64,000 nt of DNA, from positions 50,889 through 114,888 of the forward strand of contig JAKBAD010000009.1 of the NCBI GenBank assembly GCA_021809435.1, read 5' to 3'. The DNA comes from Pseudomonadota bacterium. Lineage in GTDB: Bacteria > Pseudomonadota > Alphaproteobacteria > Acetobacterales > Acetobacteraceae. How positions within the stretch are numbered: the first letter of the stretch is position 1; each line of letters starts with the position of its first letter. The notes under the pieces were generated by a model. The model was not told the DNA's origin, did no database searches, and worked only from the letters and a program-made list of their open reading frames with translations. Shown one piece after another: positions 1-8,191 of the stretch. A program made the translations under genes and the position numbers.

Positions 1-39
1 GGAATGGACGCGCAAATGCACGAAATCGGCGTGAGGCAT
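1..39 (-). CDS. dnaE: DNA polymerase III subunit alpha, N-terminal fragment
   Basis: Only the first 13 codons are inside the window; the gene continues past the left edge. Read on the minus strand from the ATG at 39, it gives MPHADFVHLRVHS, which matches the usual start of alphaproteobacterial DnaE. The HLRVHS segment opens the PHP domain of the replicative polymerase alpha subunit, which carries out chromosome replication. It follows truA on the same strand after a 39-base gap. The call rests on this short match alone; continuation with a tyrosine-serine pair and a full PHP domain beyond the edge would confirm it. Confidence 0.7.
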   Translation of the reverse strand, partial: MPHADFVHLRVHS

Positions 40-78
40 CGCAAGACTCCCAGGTCAGCGTCGAGAGTGGCGCGGGCG

Positions 79-840
79 TTATTCCAGCGCAAGCGGCGGG
101 TCATAGGCCACGCCGGTAAAATAAAGCCCCTCGGGCGGCGCGGTCTGGGCGGCCACCGCGCGGTTGCGCGCGCCCAGCACCTCGGCCAGTTTCTGGGCCG
201 TCCACGCGCCTTCGCCCACTTTCACCAGGCTGCCCACCATGTTGCGCACCTGATGGTGCAAAAACGAGCGCGCGGCGGCCTCGATGATGATCTTCTCCCC
301 CCGCCGCGCCACATCCAGCCGGTCGAGCGTGCGTAGCGGGCTTTTCGCCTGGCAGGCCGAGGCCCGGAAGGAGGAGAAATCATGGTGCCCCAGCAGCCTT
401 TGCGCGGCCTGGTGCATGGCCTGTTCATCCAGCCTCTGGCGCAAATGCCACACGCGCTTGGCCTCCAGCGCGGGCGGCACGGCGCGGTTCGAGATGACAT
501 AGCGATAAGTCCGCCCGATCGAGGAAAACCGCGCATTCCACCCCTCCGGCGCCGGGCAGGCGCGCAGCACCACGATCGGGTGCGGCTTGAGATGAAAATT
601 CATCGCCTCGCGCACCCGAAAGGGCGTGAAGTCGGGCAGCTCGATCTGCACGATCTGCGCCGCCGCATGCACGCCCGCATCGGTGCGGCCCGAGGCCACG
701 GCCTCGCTCACCTCACCCCCGCCTTTCACCCGCGCGGCGGCTTCCTCCACCACCTGCTGAACCGCCAGCCCATGTTTCTGGCGCTGCCAGCCCATGAAGG
801 GTGTGCCGTCATACTCAATTTCCAGCGCCCACAGTGTCAC
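79..840 (-). CDS. truA: tRNA pseudouridine(38-40) synthase TruA
   Basis: TruA converts uridines 38-40 in the anticodon stem of many tRNAs to pseudouridine. The 253-residue protein has the usual family length. It begins with the [13 protein letters not shown] block and carries the catalytic aspartate in [10 protein letters not shown] at about residue 50. The [11 protein letters not shown] block near residue 190 is the second conserved TruA signature. Its start overlaps the end of fmt by four bases (ATGA), so it is the last gene of a def-fmt-truA operon. The enzyme needs no cofactor and acts in the cytoplasm. Confidence 0.96.
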   Translation of the reverse strand: MTLWALEIEYDGTPFMGWQRQKHGLAVQQVVEEAAARVKGGGEVSEAVASGRTDAGVHAAAQIVQIELPDFTPFRVREAMNFHLKPHPIVVLRACPAPEGWNARFSSIGRTYRYVISNRAVPPALEAKRVWHLRQRLDEQAMHQAAQRLLGHHDFSSFRASACQAKSPLRTLDRLDVARRGEKIIIEAAARSFLHHQVRNMVGSLVKVGEGAWTAQKLAEVLGARNRAVAAQTAPPEGLYFTGVAYDPPLALE

Positions 841-1742
841 GAGAGCCGCGCCCCCTTGGAAATGGCAAGGCCGCGCAAAAACTCAGCCGCCGCCATCGGC
901 CCCTTGCCGGGGCGCTGCAAACGGGTCACGCGCAAAGCCCCCTCGCCGCAGGCAATGCTCAGCCGGTCATCGAGCACCGTACCCGGCGCGCCGTGCCCCT
1001 CGGCCATCTCGGCGGCCAGAATTTTGAGCACCACCTCGCCATAACAGGCCGTGGCACCCGGCCAGGGCGTATAGGCCCGTATCCGCCGCTCCAGCACCCG
1101 CGCGGGCAAGGTGAAGTCAAGCCGCGCATCCTCGCGCGTCAGCTTGCCCACATGGGTGGCCAGCGCGTCATCCTGGCGCTCGGGCGCCGAAGGGTGAGCC
1201 AATTCTTCAATCATCAGCGCCGCCCCCATGGCGCTCAGCGCGTCATGCAGCGTGCTGGCGGTGTCTCGCGGGCCAATCGTCATCTGGCCCTTGCGCAGCA
1301 TCGGCCCGGTATCCAGCCCGGCCTCCATCTGCATAATGGTCACGCCGGTCTCTGCGTCTCCGGCCGCTATGGCGGCCTGAATCGGCGCCGCGCCCCGCCA
1401 GCGCGGCAACAGCGAGGCATGAATATTGAGGCACCCGCGTTTGGGCGCGTCCAAAAACCCTTGGGGCAAAATCAGCCCATAAGCCGCCACCACCGCGCCA
1501 TCGAGCGCCAGGCTTTTAAAAAACGCCAGCTCCTCTTCGTTGCCGCGCAGCCGCCGGGGCGTGCGCACAGCCAGCCCCAGCGCCTCGGCGGCCTGGTGCA
1601 CCGGGCATTTCTGTTCCTTCTGGCCGCGCCCCGCGGGCTTTGGCGGCTGGGCATACACCACCGCCACCTCATGCCCGGCGGCCACCAAGGCGTTCAGCGC
1701 CGGCACCGAGAAGTCCGGCGAGCCCATGAAGGCCAGTCTCAT
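837..1742 (-). CDS. fmt: Methionyl-tRNA formyltransferase
   Basis: Fmt transfers a formyl group from 10-formyltetrahydrofolate to initiator methionyl-tRNA. The 301-residue protein opens with [15 protein letters not shown], the N-terminal Rossmann start of the family. It contains the folate-binding and catalytic stretch [16 protein letters not shown] near residue 105, followed by [19 protein letters not shown]-terminal OB-like domain begins after about residue 205. The gene is coupled to its neighbours by four-base overlaps on both sides, between def and truA. Fmt and Def are consecutive partners: one adds the formyl group and the other removes it after translation starts. Confidence 0.97.
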   Translation of the reverse strand: MRLAFMGSPDFSVPALNALVAAGHEVAVVYAQPPKPAGRGQKEQKCPVHQAAEALGLAVRTPRRLRGNEEELAFFKSLALDGAVVAAYGLILPQGFLDAPKRGCLNIHASLLPRWRGAAPIQAAIAAGDAETGVTIMQMEAGLDTGPMLRKGQMTIGPRDTASTLHDALSAMGAALMIEELAHPSAPERQDDALATHVGKLTREDARLDFTLPARVLERRIRAYTPWPGATACYGEVVLKILAAEMAEGHGAPGTVLDDRLSIACGEGALRVTRLQRPGKGPMAAAEFLRGLAISKGARLS

Positions 1743-2290
1743 TTGCGCCCCGCCAGCTCCTTTTGGGCCTTGGCCAGCTTGCGCAGCAAAATATTGCGCT
1801 TGAGCGAAGAGAGGTGATCGACAAACAAAACCCCGTCGAGATGGTCGATCTCATGCTGTACACAGGCCGCCATCAGCCCCTCGGCCTCCAGCTCCCGCTT
1901 CTGCCAGTGCTCATCCAAATAGCGCACCTTCACCCGCGCCGGGCGCACCACCTCGGCATATTGCTCCGGCACCGAGAGGCAGCCCTCCTCCTGCACCGCC
2001 GTCTCCTCCGAGGCACCAATGATCTCGGGATTGATCAGCACGATCGGCTGGGGCGTTTTCTCGGGCGCCAGATCAATGGTCACCACCCGCAGCAGCTTGC
2101 CCACCTGCGGCGCGGCCAGACCAATGCCCGGCGCCTTATACATGGTCTCGAACATCGAGGGGATCAGCGCCGCCACCTCCTCGCGGTCGGCCTCCGTCAC
2201 CGCGCGCGCATGGCGGCGCAGCTTCGGGTCGGGGCAAACCAGGATGGGCAGCAAGGGCGCGTGAATTTCAGTATCAGACATGAGCCGCAT
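1739..2290 (-). CDS. def: Peptide deformylase
   Basis: Peptide deformylase removes the N-formyl group from nascent proteins and is a metalloenzyme. All three signature motifs are present: [10 protein letters not shown] (about residue 56), [14 protein letters not shown] (about residue 100, with the metal-ligand cysteine), and HEIDHLDG (about residue 145, with the two metal-ligand histidines and the catalytic glutamate). Length is normal at about 180 residues. Two in-frame ATG codons, at 2290 and 2281, could be the start; neither has a strong ribosome site, and the second would give [11 protein letters not shown]. It is the first gene of the def-fmt-truA operon. Confidence 0.97.
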   Translation of the reverse strand: MRLMSDTEIHAPLLPILVCPDPKLRRHARAVTEADREEVAALIPSMFETMYKAPGIGLAAPQVGKLLRVVTIDLAPEKTPQPIVLINPEIIGASEETAVQEEGCLSVPEQYAEVVRPARVKVRYLDEHWQKRELEAEGLMAACVQHEIDHLDGVLFVDHLSSLKRNILLRKLAKAQKELAGRK

Positions 2291-2323
2291 GTAGTCCGCG
2301 CGCGGCCCCGCTGCAACGTAACA

Positions 2324-2354
2324 CTTGCATCATCGGCGGTTTATCCCCAACATA
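2324..2354 (+). promoter_or_regulatory. Probable heat-shock (sigma-32 type) promoter of hsp20
   Basis: CTTGCA at 2324-2329 and CCCCAACATA at 2345-2354 are separated by 15 bases. They resemble the RpoH -35 (CTTGAA) and -10 (CCCCAT-T) elements. The pair lies about 65 bases upstream of a small heat-shock protein gene, which is where such a promoter is expected. One -35 base departs from consensus. The assignment is by pattern and context only. Confidence 0.55.
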
Positions 2355-2418
2355 GCATCATCCGGATGCCGCAAGGGTCCACCCACCCGCTTCGCTCAAC
2401 TCATGGGGGAGCTTTCAT

Positions 2419-2883
2419 ATGACGACACGAGTGTTCACCTCGCCACTATTCCTGGGCTTCGACCATCTCGAACAAATGATCGAACGCGCCGCCAAAACCT
2501 CTTCCGACGGCTACCCGCCCTACAACATCGAGCAGCTCAGCCCGGTGTCGCTCCGCATCACCCTGGCGGTGGCGGGCTTCACTATGGATGACCTGCAAAT
2601 CACCCTCGAAGACAACCAGCTCGTCATCCGTGGCCGCCAGCAAGATGATGGTCAGGGCCGCGTCTTCCTCCATCGCGGCATCGCGGCCCGCCAGTTCCAG
2701 CGCGCCTTCGTCATCGCCGAGGGCATCGAGGTCAAGGGCGCCTGGCTCGATAACGGGCTCTTACACGTCGATCTGGTGCGCCCCGTGCCCCAGCCGGTGG
2801 TGCGCTCCATCCCCATCACGCGCGGCGGCACCGCCAAGGCTATGGCGCCCCGCACCGTCGAGGCTCCCGATTCCGCCACATAA
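2419..2883 (+). CDS. Small heat-shock protein, Hsp20/IbpA family
   Basis: This 154-residue protein is an ATP-independent holdase chaperone of the alpha-crystallin family; IbpA-type proteins bind aggregating proteins in the cytoplasm. The N-terminus (FLGFDHLEQMIERAAKT, then YPPYNIE) is typical of the IbpA subfamily. The alpha-crystallin domain spans roughly residues 35-130, with LRITLAVAGF, a strand ending in DNQLVIRGRQ, and the late block GAWLDNGLLHVDLVRP, where the usual glycine-leucine signature appears as NGLLHVDL. A purine-rich ribosome site (GGGGGAG) precedes the ATG. A sigma-32-like promoter lies upstream and a DUF1150 gene follows, a pairing often seen in Alphaproteobacteria. Confidence 0.93.
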   Translation: MTTRVFTSPLFLGFDHLEQMIERAAKTSSDGYPPYNIEQLSPVSLRITLAVAGFTMDDLQITLEDNQLVIRGRQQDDGQGRVFLHRGIAARQFQRAFVIAEGIEVKGAWLDNGLLHVDLVRPVPQPVVRSIPITRGGTAKAMAPRTVEAPDSAT

Positions 2884-2970
2884 CGCCGCATTTCCTCCAT
2901 CATTTAGACATTTCCGCCTGCCAGATTGGGGCCTCGAAAGGACCATCCCGGCGGCCTGAAAGGATCTCCG

Positions 2971-3225
2971 ATGAACACCAAGCATCATGATGGCACGGCC
3001 CGTTTCATCCCCGGCGCCACGCCCGACATGCACCACATCTCCCCGTCCGAGCTGGCGGCTCTGGGCCTTGAGCAAATCGCCTTCGTCAAACCGGTGATGA
3101 CCGAGCAGGGCAGGGCGTTCTCCATCCACGCCGCCGACGGCACGCCCATCGCCATCGCCTCCAATGCCAGCCTCGCCGCCGCCGCCATCATCCAAAACGA
3201 GATGACCCCCAACCTCGTGCATTAA
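2971..3225 (+). CDS. DUF1150 family protein
   Basis: An 84-residue protein of the DUF1150 family, whose biochemical role is unknown. The best start is the ATG at 2971, preceded by AAAGGATCTCCG, a good ribosome site; this drops about 15 upstream in-frame residues. The core shows HHISPSELAALGLEQIAFVKPV followed by a predicted beta-strand region (AFSIHAADGTPIAIASNASLAAAAI). It sits 87 bases after hsp20 on the same strand. Members of this family are regularly found next to small heat-shock genes in Alphaproteobacteria, so a link to protein quality control is plausible, but this is inference from position. Confidence 0.8.
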   Translation: MNTKHHDGTARFIPGATPDMHHISPSELAALGLEQIAFVKPVMTEQGRAFSIHAADGTPIAIASNASLAAAAIIQNEMTPNLVH

Positions 3226-3339
3226 CCTGCTAACCTATTGATCCAGGTGTGGAGTTAGCCTGCAAACCGCCGCTCCCGGGCGTTGATCAAAGGCCACCCA
3301 ACTCTAGCCACCAAAACGCGGCAATGGTAAGCGCCCCTC

Positions 3340-3987
3340 ATGTCGATCGTTCTCGCCCTGCCCAAAGGCCGCATTCTCAAGGAAGCCGGTCCTCTGCTCG
3401 CCCGCGCCGGCATCACCCCTGAGGCCGATTACGCCGATGAATCCTCGCGCAAGCTGCGCTTTGCCACCAGCACTCCGGGCGTCGATGTCATCCGCGTCCG
3501 CTCCTTCGATGTCGCCACCTTCGTGGCCTTCGGCGGCGCCGAAATCGGCATTTGCGGCGGCGATGTGCTGATGGAATTCGACTATCCCGAAGTCTACACC
3601 CCGCTCGATCTGGGCATCGGCCAATGCCGCATCTCGGTGGCCGAGCCCAAGGACGATGCCGGCCAGACCGATTTCGCCACCCAGTCGCGCATCCGGGTGG
3701 CCAGCAAATACCCCAACGTCGCCAAAAAACATTTCGCGGCCAAGGGCATCCAGGCCGAAATCGTGGCCCTCAACGGCGCCATGGAGCTGGCGCCCGGCCT
3801 TGGCCTGTCGCGCATGATCGTCGATCTCGTGCAAACCGGCAGCACGCTGCGCGCCAACGGCCTGGTCGAAACCGACGTGATCGCGCATGTCTCATCGCGC
3901 CTGGTGGTGAATCGTGTTGCATTAAAGACCCGGCCTGACGAAATAGGGGCCTGGATCGATGCGTTCAGAAAGGCTCTGACACCATGA
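3340..3987 (+). CDS. hisG: ATP phosphoribosyltransferase, short (HisZ-dependent) form
   Basis: HisG catalyses the first step of histidine synthesis, joining ATP and PRPP. At 215 residues it is the short catalytic form, lacking the C-terminal regulatory domain of the long form. Short HisG works with HisZ, which is not in this window. Conserved blocks include LALPKGRILKEA at the N-terminus, GICGGDVL near residue 72, and the PRPP-binding stretch LSRMIVDLVQTGSTLRANGL near residue 160. It overlaps hisD by four bases (ATGA), so the two are translated together. Confidence 0.96.
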   Translation: MSIVLALPKGRILKEAGPLLARAGITPEADYADESSRKLRFATSTPGVDVIRVRSFDVATFVAFGGAEIGICGGDVLMEFDYPEVYTPLDLGIGQCRISVAEPKDDAGQTDFATQSRIRVASKYPNVAKKHFAAKGIQAEIVALNGAMELAPGLGLSRMIVDLVQTGSTLRANGLVETDVIAHVSSRLVVNRVALKTRPDEIGAWIDAFRKALTP

Positions 3988-5267
3988 AGCTGCTGACGAC
4001 CAGACAGGCTAATTTCGAAGCCGAGTTCGCGGTGCTCATGGCCCGCGCCCAACCCGCCCCCGCGCTGGCCGAGAATGTGCGCCAGATCATCGAACAGGTC
4101 CGCCAGCACGGCGATGCCGCCTTGTTCAATTTCAGCTACCAGTTCGACCGCGTGGAGCTGACGCAGGATAATATCCGCGTCACCAACGACGAGCTGCGCC
4201 TGGGCGTTTCGCAAGTGCCCAAAGCCCTGCGCGAGGCGCTGAGCGTCGCCGCCCGCCGGATCGAAACCTTCCACCGCGCCCAGCTCCCGCGCGATTTCGA
4301 ATTCAGCGACGATACCGGCGCCACCCTCGGTATGCGCTGGACCCCGCTCGACGCCGTGGGGCTCTATGTGCCGGGCGGCAAGGCCTCATACCCCTCCTCG
4401 GTGCTCATGAACGCCGTGCCGGCCCGCGTGGCGGGGGTACGCCGTGTGGCCATGTGCGTGCCCACGCCCGATGGCACGCTCAACCCGCTCATTCTCGCCG
4501 CCGCCTCGGCGGCGGGCGTGTCCGAGATTTACCGCGTCGGCGGCGCCCAGGCGGTGGCGGCCATGGCCTATGGCACGCACTCCATCCGCGCGGTTGACCG
4601 CATCGTCGGCCCTGGCAACGCCTATGTGGCCGAGGCCAAGCGCCAGGTGTTTGGCCGGGTGGGCATCGATTCCATCGCCGGCCCGTCGGAAGTGCTGATC
4701 ATCGCCGATGACGGCAACAACCCCCACCACATCGCGCTCGACCTGCTCGCCCAGTGCGAACATGACGAGGAAGCCCAGGCGATCCTGATCACCGACTCAG
4801 GCGCGCTGGCCTCGGCGGTCGCCGGCGCGGTCGATGAGCTGCTGCAAACCCTGCCCCGGCGCGATATCGCGGCTGAAAGCTGGCACCGCCACGGCGCCAT
4901 CCTCCTGGTGCAGAACTGGGAAGAAGCCGAGATTCTGGCCAATCGCATCGCGCCCGAGCATCTCCAGCTCATGCAGGCCGAGCCCGACCGGCTGTTTCGC
5001 AGAATCCGCCATGCCGGCGCCATTTTCCTGGGCCGCCACACCCCCGAGGCAATCGGCGATTATGTCGCCGGCCCCAACCATGTGCTGCCCACCTCCGGCA
5101 CGGCCCGCTTTGCGTCGGGCCTCTCGGTCTATGATTTCATGAAGCGCACCACCTACCTCGCCACGCCCCCCCGCGCGCTCGAGGTTCTGGGCCCCACGGC
5201 GGTGGCTTTGGCCGAAGCCGAAGGGCTCAGCGCCCACGCCGCCTCCGTCAAGGCGCGTCTTCAGTAA
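3984..5267 (+). CDS. hisD: Histidinol dehydrogenase
   Basis: HisD performs the last two oxidations of histidine synthesis, turning histidinol to histidine with NAD and a zinc ion. The 427-residue length is normal. Visible family motifs include GLYVPGGKASYPSSVLMN near residue 115, the VGGAQAVAAMAYGT block, GPGNAYVAEAKRQVFG, and the metal and active-site region around APEHLQL and AGPNHVLPTSGTARF. It follows hisG with a four-base overlap. Just downstream lies a hairpin of the dispersed palindromic family, which may end the transcript. Confidence 0.97.
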   Translation: MKLLTTRQANFEAEFAVLMARAQPAPALAENVRQIIEQVRQHGDAALFNFSYQFDRVELTQDNIRVTNDELRLGVSQVPKALREALSVAARRIETFHRAQLPRDFEFSDDTGATLGMRWTPLDAVGLYVPGGKASYPSSVLMNAVPARVAGVRRVAMCVPTPDGTLNPLILAAASAAGVSEIYRVGGAQAVAAMAYGTHSIRAVDRIVGPGNAYVAEAKRQVFGRVGIDSIAGPSEVLIIADDGNNPHHIALDLLAQCEHDEEAQAILITDSGALASAVAGAVDELLQTLPRRDIAAESWHRHGAILLVQNWEEAEILANRIAPEHLQLMQAEPDRLFRRIRHAGAIFLGRHTPEAIGDYVAGPNHVLPTSGTARFASGLSVYDFMKRTTYLATPPRALEVLGPTAVALAEAEGLSAHAASVKARLQ

Positions 5268-5330
5268 GCGGTAAAATTTACCAAAGTTTTTCCGTCCATG
5301 GGGGCTTTTGTCAAAAAGCCCCCATATTTT
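5268..5330. repeat. Dispersed palindromic element, copy A
   Basis: One outer arm (CAAAGTTTTTCC at 5282-5293) is followed by one inner hairpin at 5298-5325. The stem is ATGGGGGCTTTT against AAAAAGCCCCCAT with the loop GTC. It lies immediately after hisD, in the gap before infA, and may terminate the his transcript. See the finding on the repeat family. Confidence 0.75.
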
Positions 5331-5480
5331 ATGGGGTTCTGGCCGTCATCAGAGCCAAAACCTCGCCATCACCCGGCCAAAACATACCGGCCAAGCTACG
5401 AAAATAGCCAGAAAATCTTGACCGCAAGACAATCCCGGCTCATGTGAGCGGCGAGTTTCCCCTTTTTTCCGGAGTTTTGT

Positions 5481-5699
5481 TTGTCCAAGGAAGATATGAT
5501 CGAGTTCAGCGGCCAGGTGACCGAGCTGCTGCCCAACGCCATGTTCCGCGTGAAGCTGGATAATGACCACGTCATCCTCGCCCACACCAGCGGCAAAATG
5601 CGCAAAAACCGCATCCGCGTTCTGGCCGGCGACCGTGTGAATGTTGAAATGACCCCTTACGACCTCACCAAGGGCCGTATCACATTCCGCTTCAAGTAA
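5481..5699 (+). CDS. infA: Translation initiation factor IF-1
   Basis: IF-1 binds the ribosomal A site during initiation. The 72-residue sequence is close to the universal IF-1: [19 protein letters not shown], then [20 protein letters not shown] and [18 protein letters not shown], an S1/OB fold. The start codon is TTG at 5481, preceded by CCGGAG as ribosome site; no ATG is available before the conserved N-terminus. The 3' end overlaps the proposed start of maf, giving an infA-maf-RNase E/G-yacG run on one strand. Confidence 0.97.
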   Translation: MSKEDMIEFSGQVTELLPNAMFRVKLDNDHVILAHTSGKMRKNRIRVLAGDRVNVEMTPYDLTKGRITFRFK

Positions 5700-6244
5700 C
5701 GCTCGCCTCAGGCTCGCCGCGCCGCCTCGAGCTGTTGCGCCAAATCGGCATAGAGCCCGCGACCATCACCGCGCCCGACATCGACGAGACGCCCCTCCCC
5801 GGTGAGCGTCCGCGCGCTTATGCGCTGCGCCTGGCCCTTGCCAAGCTCATGCCCGCCACGGGCTACACCATCGCCGCTGATACCGTGGTCGCGCTTGGCC
5901 GCCGCCTGCTGCACAAAACCGAAACCGAAGCCGAGGCCCGTGCCTATCTGCGCCTGCTCTCGGGCCGCCGCCATCATGTCTATTCCGCCGTGGCCGTTCG
6001 CGCGCCCGATGGCCGTACAAGCGCCAGGCTATCCGCCTCCGTGGTCGGCTTCGCCCGGCTCGATGCCGTACAGATCGAAAATTACCTGAGCACGGGCGAA
6101 TGGCGTGGCAAGGCCGGTGCCTATGCCATCCAAGGCCGCGCGGCGCAGTTCATCGAGTTTCTCTCCGGCTCCTATTCCGGCGTTGTCGGCCTGCCTCTGC
6201 ATGAAACCGCCAATCTCCTGCGCGGCCTGGGCGGGCAATGGTAA
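5684..6244 (+). CDS. maf: Maf-like nucleotide pyrophosphatase with a non-standard start codon
   Basis: Maf proteins hydrolyse non-canonical or standard nucleoside triphosphates (house-cleaning or septum-related). The family's N-terminal active-site motif is ASxSPRR. Here the frame reads [19 protein letters not shown], but this lies upstream of the first TTG (5735), and no ATG, GTG or TTG exists between the upstream stop at 5645 and that point. The most likely start is ATT at 5684, which gives [14 protein letters not shown] and overlaps infA by 16 bases; ACG at 5699 is a second choice. The catalytic AADTVVALG block and the [13 protein letters not shown] block are intact, and total length (186) is normal. 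The gene overlaps the next one by seven bases. Confidence 0.85.
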   Translation: MPLQVTLASGSPRRLELLRQIGIEPATITAPDIDETPLPGERPRAYALRLALAKLMPATGYTIAADTVVALGRRLLHKTETEAEARAYLRLLSGRRHHVYSAVAVRAPDGRTSARLSASVVGFARLDAVQIENYLSTGEWRGKAGAYAIQGRAAQFIEFLSGSYSGVVGLPLHETANLLRGLGGQW

Positions 6245-7089
6245 TCATCGGCGCCCGCCGGGGCGGGTGCGTGCGCGTGGCCCTCGCCGCGCAAGGCGAA
6301 CTGGCTGAATATTATCTCTGGCGCCCCGCCGCCCCCGATGGCGTGAACGATCTCTATACCGGCCGTGTCGATGCCGTACTGCCCGCCCTGGCCGGCTGTT
6401 TCGTCGCCCTAGGCCCCGATTTGTCCGGCTTCTTGCCGGACAGTGCCGGGGGCAGAGGGCAAAGCGTCGGCACCTACCTCACCGTTCGCGTCACCCGCAG
6501 CCCGCAGGGCGGCAAGGGCCCGCGCCTCGCGGTCCAGCCGGGCGTGGCGCCGGGCGAGAGCCCCGGCCTCATCAAGCGCGGTCCCGGCCCGCTCATCGAG
6601 CTGGCCCAGGCCCATGGCCGCGCCGAAATCCTGGTCGATGATTACGAGCTGATGGCCAGCCTCCGCCCCGCGCTCGAAGGCCGCCTGCGCCACCAGGCCG
6701 ACGCCTTCGCCCCCTTCGAGGACGAAGCCGCCGCCCTCGCCGAGCCCACGGCCGCGCTGCCCCATGGCGCGCGCCTGCACATCACCCCCGCCCCCGCCGC
6801 CACCTTGCTCGATATCGACGCCGCCGCCGCCAGCGCCATGGCGCCGCTGGCGCTCAACCAGTCCCTCATCCCCGCGCTCTGTCGCCAGATCGTGCTGCGT
6901 AACCTCTCGGGCGCCCTGCTCATCGATTTCGCCGGCCTCAAATCCGCCCAGCGCGCCAAGCTCGCCGAGCCCCTCAAAGCCGCCCTGGCGCTTGACCCGC
7001 TCAAGCCCCGCCTGCTTGGCTTCTCCCACCATGGTTTCGCCGAACTCACCCGCCCCCGCATCCGCCCCGCCTTGCACGAGCTGACATGA
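6238..7089 (+). CDS. Short ribonuclease E/G family protein
   Basis: This 283-residue protein belongs to the RNase E/G family, endoribonucleases that process rRNA and mRNA. An S1-like N-terminal region ([21 protein letters not shown], about residues 40-60) precedes the DNase I-like catalytic part. Two acidic positions can be matched: LLDIDAAAA near residue 192 and [12 protein letters not shown] near residue 225. The asparagine that normally follows the first aspartate (DVN) is alanine here, and the zinc-link cysteines are absent. Length is at the low end for the alphaproteobacterial short form. It overlaps maf by seven bases and yacG by four. Confidence 0.8.
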   Translation: MVIIGARRGGCVRVALAAQGELAEYYLWRPAAPDGVNDLYTGRVDAVLPALAGCFVALGPDLSGFLPDSAGGRGQSVGTYLTVRVTRSPQGGKGPRLAVQPGVAPGESPGLIKRGPGPLIELAQAHGRAEILVDDYELMASLRPALEGRLRHQADAFAPFEDEAAALAEPTAALPHGARLHITPAPAATLLDIDAAAASAMAPLALNQSLIPALCRQIVLRNLSGALLIDFAGLKSAQRAKLAEPLKAALALDPLKPRLLGFSHHGFAELTRPRIRPALHELT

Positions 7090-7235
7090 CCTGCCCCATC
7101 TGCGCCAAACCCGCCTCACCCGCGCGCAAGCCCTTCTGCTCCGAACGCTGCGCCCAAATCGATCTCGGCCGCTGGCTGCGCGATGATTACAAAATCCCCG
7201 TGCCCCCCACCCCGGACGACGAAGACCCCGAATAA
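7086..7235 (+). CDS. yacG: YacG, small zinc-binding DNA gyrase inhibitor
   Basis: A 49-residue protein too small for many gene finders. It begins [10 protein letters not shown] and continues [17 protein letters not shown], giving the four zinc-ligand cysteines of the CPxC...FCSxxC pattern. The RxxDLGxWL-like helix and the acidic tail (DDEDPE) follow, as is usual for YacG. In Escherichia coli YacG binds GyrB and inhibits gyrase. The start ATG overlaps the stop of the RNase E/G gene (ATGA), so the two are translationally coupled. The position after maf and RNase E/G is the usual one in Alphaproteobacteria. Confidence 0.93.
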   Translation: MTCPICAKPASPARKPFCSERCAQIDLGRWLRDDYKIPVPPTPDDEDPE

Positions 7236-7236
7236 G

Positions 7237-8106
7237 CTATGCGGGCTTTTGCGCCCACACATAAGCCACCCGGCGCGTGCGCCAGTTGGTGCCGGCCTCC
7301 ACATGGGGGCGCAGCGCCGCCTCCAGCGCCGCCCGCTCCTCGGCGCTCAGCGCAATCTCCTTCAGGCTGGGCGCCAGCGGGTGGGGCATGAGCGCGCAAA
7401 ACGCCGCCCAGCTCATGGCGGGGCTGGCCTCCACGTCAATTTCCAGCCGCACATGCACCTCGCCAAACCCGGCCGCGCGCGCCAGCATCAGCAGGTCGCG
7501 CTCGCTATAGCCGGTCAGCGCCGCCATGGCCTCGCCGCTAAATTGCGCTTGCTTCCATTTATGCCGCGCGCGCGCCAGCGCATCACCCCGGCTTATCGCC
7601 ACCGCCGCCATGGCCGGCACCGCCAGCGCCTCGTCGCGCCACACCGGCTCGGCCAGCGTCATCCACCCGCCGGGCCGCAGCACCCGCAGCATCTCATCAA
7701 AAGCCCGCCCCTTATCCGCCACATAAGCCAGCACCGCGCGCGCCGCCGCCACATCCTGGCTGGCATCGGCCACGCCCGCCAGCGCCGTGGCGGGCACTTC
7801 CAAAAACCGGCCGCCCGGCGCCCGTGCCCGCGCCTGTGCCAGCAACGGGCCCGAAACATCGCAAAACGTCACCTTCAGGTCTGGCTGAAGGGCCAGGGCG
7901 GTCAGCCCCACCAGCCCGGCGCCGCACCCCACATCCACCAGCGCGCCGCCGGCAGGCAGGGGCACATGGTCCAGCAGCCGCCCGGCCAGCCGCGCGGTTT
8001 CGGCTTCCACCCGCGCGCGCAGCCGTTCATCACGGCCAAAGCGCCCATGGTTCAGCCATTCAAACCATATATCGCGCGGCGCCATGGCGGTATCATCAAA
8101 AAACAC
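7237..8106 (-). CDS. Class I SAM-dependent methyltransferase
   Basis: A 289-residue methyltransferase of unknown substrate. The SAM-binding motif I is GALVDVGCGAGLVGL near residue 60; an acidic strand end (VTFCDVS) follows, and motif IV appears around AVLAYVADKGRAFDEML with RVLRPGGWMTLAEP, typical of Methyltransf_11/25-type enzymes acting on small molecules. The proposed start is a GTG; an ATG seven codons further in (MAPRDIWFEW) is an alternative. It converges with yacG, two bases away. Nothing in the neighbourhood fixes the substrate. Confidence 0.8.
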   Translation of the reverse strand: MFFDDTAMAPRDIWFEWLNHGRFGRDERLRARVEAETARLAGRLLDHVPLPAGGALVDVGCGAGLVGLTALALQPDLKVTFCDVSGPLLAQARARAPGGRFLEVPATALAGVADASQDVAAARAVLAYVADKGRAFDEMLRVLRPGGWMTLAEPVWRDEALAVPAMAAVAISRGDALARARHKWKQAQFSGEAMAALTGYSERDLLMLARAAGFGEVHVRLEIDVEASPAMSWAAFCALMPHPLAPSLKEIALSAEERAALEAALRPHVEAGTNWRTRRVAYVWAQKPA

Positions 8107-8191
8107 GCAAAAATTGTAAAGCTAAAAAACCAATTCAATCAAAAATTACCAGCGCCTATGCCCGCGCATCCCGGCCCAAGCCACCCCCACC

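Noticed and set aside
3281..3291. GTTGATCAAAG before hisG, looking like an FNR half-site
   Set aside because: The two halves overlap (TTGATCAA) with no four-base spacer, so it does not fit an FNR box.
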